A DNA stretch of 34,986 nucleotides, taken from contig JANQFX010000067.1 of the NCBI GenBank assembly GCA_028277725.1, forward strand, positions 1 through 34,986, written 5' to 3'. The position numbers and the translations under genes were made by a program. Positions 18,834 to 25,817 of the stretch are shown here, piece after piece (within the stretch, counting starts at the first letter, position 1; every line of letters starts with the position of its first letter). The notes beneath the pieces are model-generated. The model ran no database searches. It had not been told where the DNA came from and saw only the letters and a program-made list of their open reading frames with translations. The DNA comes from Thiohalocapsa sp. (GTDB lineage Bacteria; Pseudomonadota; Gammaproteobacteria; Chromatiales; Chromatiaceae).

Positions 18834-19916
18834 TCAGGGCTGCCGCAATGCGGCAGCGAGCAGTCGTGCGGTGACGTCGACCACCGGGATGACCCGCTGG
18901 TAGTCCATCCGCCTAGGGCCAATGACGCCGAGCACGCCGAGGATCTGGTCCTCGACGCGGTACGTGGTGGTCACCAGGCTGCAGTCGTCGAGCAGCTCGA
19001 AGCCGGACTCCTGGCCGATGAAGATCTGCACGCCATCGGCCGCGATGCAGCGGTCGAGCAGGTCCAGGATCTGCCGCTTCTCGGTGAAGGCCTGGAACAG
19101 CGCCTTCAGGCGTTCCACGTTGGCCAGCTCCTCGAAGTCCATCAGATTCGTCTGCCCCGCGATGAGCACGTCGTCCTGGTGCTCGGCCCCCTCCACCAGA
19201 CGCTGCGCCATATTCATGGCGCGCATCATCAGCTCGTCCATGCTGCGGTGTGTCTGCTTGAGGTCGTCGAGCAGGCGGCGGCGCACCTCCCCCATATCGA
19301 GCCCGGAGAAGACCTCCGTCAGGTAATTGGACGCCTGCTGAAGCTGCGCGGGCGTGCAGTGTTCTTCGGTATGGAGGATGCGGTTGTGGACCTCGCCGTC
19401 GGCGGTCACGAGGATCGCCAACACGCGGGTGCCGGAGAGCGGCAAGAACTCGATCTGCTGGAAGACCTCCCGTTCGTGCCGCGGCACCATGACCACGCCG
19501 GCGAGCTGGGTCACGCCGGACAGCAGCTTGGAGGCGGACTCGACCAATGACTTGGACTCCGCCCCGGGCTCGAATCCTGTGCGCAGCTGCGCCAGCAGGT
19601 CCTCGTCCATAGGCGAGACCGTCAGCAGGCTGTCGACGAACAGCCGGTAGCCCGACGCCGTCGGTACCCGGCCGGCGGAGGTATGGGGCGAGGCGACCAA
19701 CCCCAGCTCCTCCAGGTCCGACATCACATTGCGCACCGTCGCCGGGCTCAGATCCAGACCCGCGTCGCGCGCCAGGGTGCGCGAGCCCACAGGCTGGCCA
19801 TCGCGGATGTGTCGCTCGATGAGGGCTTTGAGAAAGTGCAGCGCACGCTCGCTGATCTGCCCGCCGCCCGGCAGGGGCATCGTCGTATCGCCGGATTGGG
19901 CGTTCTTGGCGGGCAT
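18834..19916 (-). CDS. hrcA: Heat-inducible transcription repressor HrcA
   Basis: This 360-residue repressor binds the CIRCE operator and is released when misfolded proteins titrate the chaperones. The N-terminal winged helix covers about residues 20-95 and contains the family signature DGQPVGSRTLARDAGL, then SPATVRNVMSDLEELGL and TSAGRVPTASGYR. The dimerisation and GAF-like domains follow, ending with IGPRRMDYQRVIPVVD. ATG 19916 gives a 20-residue head before the domain; a second ATG at 19880 is also possible, and neither has a strong ribosome binding site. A CIRCE element lies about 185 bases upstream, so the repressor probably controls its own operon. Confidence 0.97.
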   Translation of the reverse strand: MPAKNAQSGDTTMPLPGGGQISERALHFLKALIERHIRDGQPVGSRTLARDAGLDLSPATVRNVMSDLEELGLVASPHTSAGRVPTASGYRLFVDSLLTVSPMDEDLLAQLRTGFEPGAESKSLVESASKLLSGVTQLAGVVMVPRHEREVFQQIEFLPLSGTRVLAILVTADGEVHNRILHTEEHCTPAQLQQASNYLTEVFSGLDMGEVRRRLLDDLKQTHRSMDELMMRAMNMAQRLVEGAEHQDDVLIAGQTNLMDFEELANVERLKALFQAFTEKRQILDLLDRCIAADGVQIFIGQESGFELLDDCSLVTTTYRVEDQILGVLGVIGPRRMDYQRVIPVVDVTARLLAAALRQP

Positions 19917-20099
19917 GGTCGCGTCGGGTCGAAGTCAATGTTGCGATGGGCGGAGAAACCGGTCACTCGGCCGAGACGTCGCGGGCCGCGGTCGCGCCGA
20001 GAGCGCGCAGACCCACGCCCCCTTTCGCCGGCTCCATGAGCAGGTGATCCGAGCCAAGTTGGAGTTCGCTCGGGGCCAGTCGGGCTCGCGGGGCCTGAG

Positions 20100-20126
20100 T
20101 TAGCACTCGATCGCCTCGAGTGCCAA
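20100..20126 (-). promoter_or_regulatory. CIRCE operator (HrcA binding site)
   Basis: TTAGCACTC (20100-20108), nine bases, and GAGTGCCAA (20118-20126) match the CIRCE consensus TTAGCACTC-N9-GAGTGCTAA with a single mismatch. It begins six bases after the -10 box of the hrcA promoter, so bound HrcA would cover the transcription start. Presence of hrcA as first gene of the operon supports function. Confidence 0.95.
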
Positions 20127-20132
20127 CGCGCC

Positions 20133-20161
20133 AATCTAGGGCGCGCGACACCGGCTGTCAA
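20133..20161 (-). promoter_or_regulatory. Sigma70 promoter of the hrcA-grpE-dnaK-dnaJ cluster
   Basis: On the minus strand, TTGACA (20161-20156) is an exact -35 consensus. It is followed by a 17-base spacer and TAGATT (20138-20133), a -10 box matching four of six positions. The CIRCE operator follows immediately downstream. This is the strongest promoter seen in the window. Confidence 0.88.
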
Positions 20162-20283
20162 CCTTCTCAGGGACTTCCGCGCGCGGACGAGCGCGATGTC
20201 CCAGCACCGCGGCCACCTCGGATCGGAACGCCCGGAGCCGTCTGCGGAGTCTCACAAACATTCCCCGGTCGCCCCGGAGCGGC

Positions 20284-20289
20284 TAGACT
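20284..20289 (+). promoter_or_regulatory. Possible -10 box of the tRNA-Leu gene
   Basis: TAGACT lies 11 bases before the mature tRNA 5' end. A weak -35 candidate (TTCCCC, 20261-20266) is at 17-base spacing. The assignment rests mainly on position. Confidence 0.35.
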
Positions 20290-20300
20290 AGTGGGCCAAC

Positions 20301-20385
20301 GCGCGGGTGGCGGAACTGGTAGACGCGCTGGATTTAGGTTCCAGTGGAGCAATCCGTGGGGGTTCGAGTCCCCCCCTGCGCACCA
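20301..20385 (+). tRNA. tRNA-Leu (anticodon UAG)
   Basis: This is an 85-base tRNA with encoded CCA. The acceptor stem GCGCGGG pairs with CCTGCGC, with one G-T wobble. The D arm includes GGCGGAACTGGTAGACGC, with the invariant A-GG positions. The anticodon stem CTGGA/TCCAG encloses the loop TTTAGGT, giving anticodon TAG (UAG), which reads CUN leucine codons. A long variable arm, as required for leucine tRNAs, is followed by the T arm GGGGGTTCGAGTCCCCC. The gene is divergent from the heat-shock promoter. No T-rich terminator was seen directly downstream. Confidence 0.97.
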
Positions 20386-20514
20386 TTCGACAGTGAGCAC
20401 CGCGGCGGCGCCCGGTGACATCTAGGCGGCCACCGATACGCCTATGCCGCGACGATTTCGGCGTACAGCACAAGAGGCAACGATCTGGCTCCATAGGCCT
20501 ATTGGGCCGGTGAG

Positions 20515-20550
20515 CGATCCGGGCCTGACAGCCAGCAACGCCCCGGATCG
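20515..20550. repeat. Inverted repeat between tRNA-Leu and the amidase gene
   Basis: CGATCCGGG (20515-20523) and CCCGGATCG (20542-20550) are perfect 9-bp inverted arms with an 18-base loop. The repeat lies 15 bases past the amidase stop codon, where transcripts from the amidase (minus) and the tRNA (plus) would converge. It could serve as a terminator or 3'-end structure, although no T-run follows on either strand. Confidence 0.4.
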
Positions 20551-20564
20551 ATGCACCGGGTTTC

Positions 20565-22277
20565 CTAATCTTGCGTCATCGCTGGATCCTCGTCGGTCAC
20601 CGGAAGGCTCGGCACCTCGGGTAGGGGCGGCGGGCGACGGGTGCCGAGCAGCTGCTCGACGGCATGACCGAGCGCGAGTAGCCGCGCCTCGCTGAAGGCG
20701 GGTGAGACCAGCGACAGACCGATGGGCAGGCCCTGCTTCGTGTAACCCATGGGAGTGGTCAGCTCGGGCAGCCCGGCGATGCTGGCCAGATAGGCCGGTT
20801 GGTAGGGGTCCTCGGCATCGCAGTCGTAGCTCTGGTCGTAGTCCACGAGCAGCGAGGACGCGGGGCAAAGCATGGTCGGAAAGACGATGGCGTCGAGTTC
20901 CTGCTCGGCGAACAGGGCGCGCACCGCGGCCCGCGTCTCCGGCAGGCGTCGCGAAAGGGCATCCAGGACCTCGAAACTCGCCAGCCCCGGCCCCGAGGCC
21001 ACCCGACGATAGGTGGCAAGGTGCCGCGGCGAGACGGGCATCGGTGAACCGGCGATGAGCGGCGACTTGCTCATGCGCAGGAGCTCGGCGAGGGAGTGCG
21101 GCATGCCCTGCTCAGTGTTCAGCAGGTAGGCGCCGATCTGGTCCTTGAGTTCGGCCTCCAGGAGAGGGTCGATGATATACGCTCGGCCGTTCAGCACGCC
21201 CTCGGGGAGGTCGATGTCGGTGAGGGTCGCGCCCTGTCCGCGCAACCGCCCTAGGGCGGCGTCGAAGGCGGCGTCCACCTCGTCGCTACCGCCACAGTAG
21301 GCGTTGGCGATGCCGAGGCGGACGTCTCCGACGCCGGCGTCGTCCAGACTCGCGAGATAATCCGTGCGCTGCTCGGGGGCGCGGACCGTGCTTGGGTCAG
21401 CCGGGTCCTGGCCGGCGATGATGCTCAGGATCAGCGCCGCATCACGCACGCTGCGCGCGACGGGCCCGGGCACCTGAAAACTCCAGGCCGTCGGCACGGC
21501 GCCGGCGCGGCTGGTCAGTCCTAGGCTGGGTTTCACTGCCACCACGCCGTTGGCCGCTGCTGCCGCGCGCAGGGAGCCCGCCATGTCGGTGCCCACCGCG
21601 CCCATGGCGAGATTCGCTGCGACGGCCGCGGCATCGCCGGCGAAGGAAGGTGCCCGACGCAGGTTGTAGGGGTTGCGCGTCTGCCCTGCGGCGGAGCTGT
21701 AGCCATAGCGACCGAGCGCCAGCCCCAGCTCGCTCAGGTTGGCCTTGCCGAGCAGCACCGCACCGGCCTCACGCAACCGCCCGACGACGAAGGCATCGGC
21801 CAGGGGCTCGTGCCCGCGCAGCGTTGCGGAGCCGGCCGTCGTCGGCTGGTCCAGGGTATCGAGATCGTCTCGAATGACCAATGGAATGCCGTGCAAGGGA
21901 CCCACGACCCCGGACAAGGCCCGTTCCGCATCGAGCGCCGCGGCCTGGTCCAAGGCGGTCTCGTTGACGTGGATCAGCGTATTCAGGACAGGCCCCGAAC
22001 GGTCCAGCCGGTCGATCCGCTCCAGATAGGCAGCCGTCAAAGCCGCCGCCGAGACGCTGCCTGCCTCCAAAGCGGCCCGGGCTCCACCGATGTCCGCACC
22101 CATGAGTTCGAAGGCCGGCAGGGACTCGACCTCGGCGGCCTCGTGCTCGGTCGCCTCGTCGGAGGCATCCACTGCATGCGAGAGCAAGGTCAAGACCCAG
22201 GCTGTGGCCAGCAGGAGCCGCGACACGACCCCGATGCGGCCATGGGACATCGGCCGAGGCCGTCGTAGTGCGTTCAT
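20565..22277 (-). CDS. Exported amidase-signature protein, probably catalytically inactive
   Basis: This is a 570-residue protein with the fold and many landmarks of the amidase signature family (GPLHGIPLVIRDDLDT, EAGAVLLGKANLSE, GQTRNPYNL, AVAANLA, GTDMAGSLRA, DAALILSIIAGQDPADP). The catalytic Lys of the LLKDNID motif is Arg136. The Gly-Ser loop that carries the cis-Ser (normally C/G-G-S-S-S-G-S-G) is replaced by PSFAGDAAA near residues 210-218 and is about two residues shorter. The Ser nucleophile position (Ser235) is kept. An N-terminal hydrophobic segment (about 17-35) ending in AVDAS looks like a signal peptide. ATG 22277 has AGGGGA upstream. Family members hydrolyse amides; this copy may instead bind a ligand or partner. 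Confidence 0.88.
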   Translation of the reverse strand: MNALRRPRPMSHGRIGVVSRLLLATAWVLTLLSHAVDASDEATEHEAAEVESLPAFELMGADIGGARAALEAGSVSAAALTAAYLERIDRLDRSGPVLNTLIHVNETALDQAAALDAERALSGVVGPLHGIPLVIRDDLDTLDQPTTAGSATLRGHEPLADAFVVGRLREAGAVLLGKANLSELGLALGRYGYSSAAGQTRNPYNLRRAPSFAGDAAAVAANLAMGAVGTDMAGSLRAAAAANGVVAVKPSLGLTSRAGAVPTAWSFQVPGPVARSVRDAALILSIIAGQDPADPSTVRAPEQRTDYLASLDDAGVGDVRLGIANAYCGGSDEVDAAFDAALGRLRGQGATLTDIDLPEGVLNGRAYIIDPLLEAELKDQIGAYLLNTEQGMPHSLAELLRMSKSPLIAGSPMPVSPRHLATYRRVASGPGLASFEVLDALSRRLPETRAAVRALFAEQELDAIVFPTMLCPASSLLVDYDQSYDCDAEDPYQPAYLASIAGLPELTTPMGYTKQGLPIGLSLVSPAFSEARLLALGHAVEQLLGTRRPPPLPEVPSLPVTDEDPAMTQD

Positions 22278-22387
22278 CGTGTCTGTTTCCCCTGGCTTGC
22301 GCCGCCAGAGGATACCGGATGCAGGCCGGTTCAGCCCGTTGGAGCCTCAGAATCGGCTCGGGAGGCCCGTGGCAGAGACCTAGCCGG

Positions 22388-22903
22388 TCAGCCGGGAGCG
22401 GCCGCCGACACGGCCGGCGGTGGAGCGGACTCTAGGGCAGACATCACGGCGGGTCCGAGTTGCTGAAACATCAACGAGCACAGGGCGAGCACGAAGGCAA
22501 CGACGAGCAGCTTTCCGAGCATACGGTGCAACCAGGATGCCCGCTCGGTATTGCCGTCCTCCAGCGCGATCACCGCCTGCATGTAGAGCCCGAACTGCCC
22601 GAGCAGGAACAGCAGGGTGAAGACCATGGCCAGCAGCACGGCGATGCCGGTATGGACAGGGAGCTTGGTCTGCATGCTCAGCAGTTCGTATCCGGCCGTG
22701 GACCAGAGCAGCAGCAGGCCGACCCAGCCCCAGGCGAAGATGCGCCCGAAGCTCGCCTTCCGAAGGGCGAGCCGGACCCGCGGCGATCGCATCCGCCGGA
22801 TGGCGGGAAGCTGGACGAACAGCAGGAAGAACAGCCCACCGAGCAGGACCAGATTGGCGATCTCGCGTGTCGCGACGAGCAGGACTTGGGGCAGGCTGTT
22901 CAT
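22388..22903 (-). CDS. CopD-like integral membrane protein
   Basis: This is a 171-residue protein with four predicted membrane helices, at about residues 7-29, 52-72, 82-107 and 126-150. It has the CopD/DUF-like arrangement, including LLLWSTAGYELLSMQTKLP and GQFGLYMQAVIALEDG between helices, and a Pro/Ala-rich tail. CopD-type proteins are linked to copper import, but no copper ligands stand out here and no CopC gene lies nearby, so a copper role is only a guess. ATG 22903 is chosen over an open extension to 23035 because the protein then begins just before the first helix. The gene lies between trhP and the amidase on the same strand. Confidence 0.7.
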   Translation of the reverse strand: MNSLPQVLLVATREIANLVLLGGLFFLLFVQLPAIRRMRSPRVRLALRKASFGRIFAWGWVGLLLLWSTAGYELLSMQTKLPVHTGIAVLLAMVFTLLFLLGQFGLYMQAVIALEDGNTERASWLHRMLGKLLVVAFVLALCSLMFQQLGPAVMSALESAPPPAVSAAAPG

Positions 22904-23088
22904 GCGGGGCTTCGGCCTATCCGGCGCCTCCGGAGGTACAAACGAGTGCCAGTCAGGTGCGGAAAGCACCGGGCCATTGGATGATGCGCAGCAATGAATG
23001 GGCGACAGGCCTTGTGGTCCCTGAGCACGGAGCATGCCTCGATTCGTGCTCTCGATGGTCTGCTAGCCCCTCACCCAGCATGCGCCGG

Positions 23089-24462
23089 TCACAGCGCAGC
23101 TGTGATCAGGCCTAGGCTGGACTCGGGCCAGGGCAATGGCAGCCGGACACGCCAGCCATCCCCGGGGGCGATGTCGAGAGGACGCCCATCCGGCCCTATC
23201 ATACCTTCTGCGCTGAACCGGCTCGAACCCTTGGGGGTCAGCAGTTCGAGTTCCTGTTCGCGCGAGAATCGGTTCCTGACTGCGACTTCCACCAGACCGG
23301 ACGCCGTGTCCAACCCCAACACCTCACCGACGAATATGCGCCTTCGGTTGCGCGATGCGCCGTCGGCGTAGTTCTGAAGCTCCGCCGGCACGTGGCGCCG
23401 GTAGAACCCCTCCGTGTATCCCCGATTGGCCAAGCCGTCGAGTTCGTCGAGCAGCTCGGACTGGAACGCACGCCCGGCGGCGGCGTCGTCGATGGCCTGG
23501 CGATAGACGCGCGTCGTCCGTGCCGCATAATAGTGGGACTTGGTGCGACCCTCGATCTTGAGACAATCGATGCCCATCTGCGCGAGCCGGCCGACGTGCT
23601 GCACGGCGCGCAGGTCCTTGGCATTCATGATGTAGGTGCCCTGCTCATCCTCGAATACGGGCATGAATTCCCCGGGCCGCCGGGCCTCCTCCAGCAGCCA
23701 GACCTGATCGGCAGCCGGGTGACGCTTGCCCGGATCTGCCGGCGAAGCACCCAGCAGGTCCTCGGCGTTGGTGGGCAGGCGTGCCGCGCCCTCATCGGGA
23801 GCATTATCGGCATCGGCCGAAGGCATCGCACCCGCGACGCGATATTCCCACCGACAGGCGTTGGTGCAGGTGCCCTGATTGGCGTCGCGATGGTTGAAAT
23901 AGCCGGAGAGCAGGCAACGGCCTGAGTAGGCGATGCAGAGGGCCCCGTGGACGAAGACCTCCAGCTCCATGTCCGGACAGGCATCGCGGATACCCGCGAT
24001 CTCCTCCAGCGACAGCTCCCGCGACAGAATCACGCGCCGCACGCCCTGGCCCTGCCAGAACCGGACCGCGGCAGCGTTGGTGGTGTTGGCCTGCACCGAG
24101 AGATGGACGTCGAGGTCCGGCCAGCGCTCGCGCACCAGGAGGATCAGACCCGGGTCGGCCATGATCAAGGCGTCTGGTCCCAGTTCCACAACTGGAGCCA
24201 TGTCATCAATGAAGGTCGCGAGCTTGGCGCCGTGCGGCATGGCGTTCGCGGCCAGGTAGAAGCGCTTGCCGGCGCCCTGGGTCTCGGCGATCCCGACGGC
24301 GAGCTTGTCGAGGTCGAAGTCGTTGTTGCGCACCCGTAGGCTGTAGCGCGGCACGCCGGCATAGACGGCGTCGGCCCCGTAGGCTAGCGCATAGCGCAGG
24401 TTCTTGAGCGTTCCGGCCGGGGCGAGCAGCTCGGGCGCGGCACGTGCGGTCGTTGCGCTCAT
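23089..24462 (-). CDS. trhP: tRNA 5-hydroxyuridine synthase TrhP (YegQ, U32 family)
   Basis: This 457-residue member of peptidase family U32 matches E. coli YegQ/TrhP (453 residues) from end to end. The N-terminus ELLAPAGTLKNLRYALAYGA is followed by YAGVPRYSLRVRNN, the U32 signature around EVFVHGALCIAYSGRC, and LSGYFNHRDANQGTCTNACR, with four conserved Cys (176, 183, 199, 203) that likely hold an iron-sulfur cluster. TrhP hydroxylates uridine 34 in tRNA using prephenate, the first step toward cmo5U/mcmo5U wobble modification. It works in the cytoplasm. The gene starts 12 bases after the chaN-like stop, suggesting co-transcription with it. Confidence 0.95.
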   Translation of the reverse strand: MSATTARAAPELLAPAGTLKNLRYALAYGADAVYAGVPRYSLRVRNNDFDLDKLAVGIAETQGAGKRFYLAANAMPHGAKLATFIDDMAPVVELGPDALIMADPGLILLVRERWPDLDVHLSVQANTTNAAAVRFWQGQGVRRVILSRELSLEEIAGIRDACPDMELEVFVHGALCIAYSGRCLLSGYFNHRDANQGTCTNACRWEYRVAGAMPSADADNAPDEGAARLPTNAEDLLGASPADPGKRHPAADQVWLLEEARRPGEFMPVFEDEQGTYIMNAKDLRAVQHVGRLAQMGIDCLKIEGRTKSHYYAARTTRVYRQAIDDAAAGRAFQSELLDELDGLANRGYTEGFYRRHVPAELQNYADGASRNRRRIFVGEVLGLDTASGLVEVAVRNRFSREQELELLTPKGSSRFSAEGMIGPDGRPLDIAPGDGWRVRLPLPWPESSLGLITAAL

Positions 24463-24474
24463 CGCAAGGACCGA

Positions 24475-25641
24475 TCAGTGCAATTGCACGTCGAAGCTGA
24501 GGCGCTGCGGCTGGCCGATCAGCTTCTCGCGGAGCACCTCAACCGACAGGGTCTCGCCAGGGCGGCGGTCCATCAGCGCGATGCGGATGTCCGCATAGTC
24601 GTCGATGCTGGCTCCACCGACGCCGACGATGCGATCCCCTTCCTCCACGCCGGCGGCCTTGGCACCGCTGTCCTCGCTGAAGCCCTGGACGCCGATGCCC
24701 TCACCGTCGGACTGGGTGTCGAGCATCACGCCCAGCAGGCCCGAGGCGGGCAGCTCAATGCGTTTCGGGTAGAGCAGGAAATCTGCCATGGCAGGGTCGA
24801 AGGGCCGCATGGCGCCGCTGATGACCGTGGCCGCCGGCACCTCGACCCGGCGCGTCAGCCGTTGCGGGATGCCGTGACCGTACTCCACATGGCCGGCGCC
24901 GGCCAGCACCACCAGGGTGTGCTCCGGGCTGGCCTCGACGAAGCGCGCCGCGCGCTCGGCCATCCCTTCGTCCCAGAGCAGCTGCACGTCGAGGAAGTGT
25001 TCGAAGTCCGCATCCTCGTCCTTGGGGTGCATGTCGAAGACGGCCTTGACCCGGTCCCGATAGGCCTGGTGATCTCGGTCGATATCCGCCGGAATCTGTT
25101 CGGCCTCGGCCGCGGTGAGGGAGTCGATACCCGCGTCCCCCACCTTGTCCGTGATCTCCTTGGGAACATTCAACGCGATGAGCGGAATGCCATGTTCGCG
25201 GGCATAGCGCAGGATGGGTCTGTACAGCCGGTAGTCGTAGCGCCATCGCTCGAAATATTCGGTCTGCCGCAGCAGCTCGGCCTCGCCGATCTCGCCGGCG
25301 ACGAAGGCATCGAGCACAGGCTGGAAGGGCTGCTGGAAGAACTCCATGCCGATCGCCAGCGACCGGCCCTGTTGGTGCAGACCGCGAATGATCCGGAGTT
25401 GGTTCAGGTGGTCCTCGTAGCGATCGTGGGACTCGCCGACGAACACGACGCGCGTGTCCGCGAGGCGCGCCAGAAGGCCATCGATCCCGGCCATGGAGGC
25501 GGTCTCGACCACAGCGGTGTCGGTGTCGCGGAGTTCGTCCTCGCCCGGAAGCATCGAGACATCGGCCGCGACCCCGGCGATCGGGATGGTGATCGACACG
25601 AGCGACTGCAGGAGCGGGAGAGCGACGACGAGCTTGGACAT
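24475..25641 (-). CDS. ChaN-family haem-binding-like protein with C-terminal PDZ domain
   Basis: This is a 388-residue exported protein. A hydrophobic N-terminal segment (about residues 4-25) looks like a signal peptide, but there is no clear lipobox cysteine. The ChaN domain (about 45-285) has the characteristic VVFVGESHDRYEDHLNQLRI, then AIGMEFFQQPFQPVLDAF and LVVLAGAGHVEYGHGIP. A PDZ-like domain (about 300-385) contains GVQGFSEDSGAKAAGVEEGD and ends near the C-terminus. ChaN proteins have been linked to haem or iron uptake. The fusion with PDZ is seen in larger members and suggests a peptide or partner interaction. The gene is divergent from the M1-type peptidase and precedes trhP by 12 bases. 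Confidence 0.87.
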   Translation of the reverse strand: MSKLVVALPLLQSLVSITIPIAGVAADVSMLPGEDELRDTDTAVVETASMAGIDGLLARLADTRVVFVGESHDRYEDHLNQLRIIRGLHQQGRSLAIGMEFFQQPFQPVLDAFVAGEIGEAELLRQTEYFERWRYDYRLYRPILRYAREHGIPLIALNVPKEITDKVGDAGIDSLTAAEAEQIPADIDRDHQAYRDRVKAVFDMHPKDEDADFEHFLDVQLLWDEGMAERAARFVEASPEHTLVVLAGAGHVEYGHGIPQRLTRRVEVPAATVISGAMRPFDPAMADFLLYPKRIELPASGLLGVMLDTQSDGEGIGVQGFSEDSGAKAAGVEEGDRIVGVGGASIDDYADIRIALMDRRPGETLSVEVLREKLIGQPQRLSFDVQLH

Positions 25642-25817
25642 GATCTGGGTGGTCTGTCAGGCTGTGATAAGGCATGCCAAGACGCCATTATGGGGACGAT
25701 GAGGCGGGCACCGAAGCACGGGGCCTCGCGCGTGGCTGCGCCCTGAATGGCCCGTTCTGCACACCGGCTGCCCTGCTCCCGCCTACCCTCCCCCGATCCC
25801 GAGCGAGTCCCAACGTC

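Noticed and set aside
23791..23835. A polar insertion in TrhP after the cysteine region
   Set aside because: E. coli YegQ has a variable polar segment of similar length at the same place, so it is a normal feature of the family.
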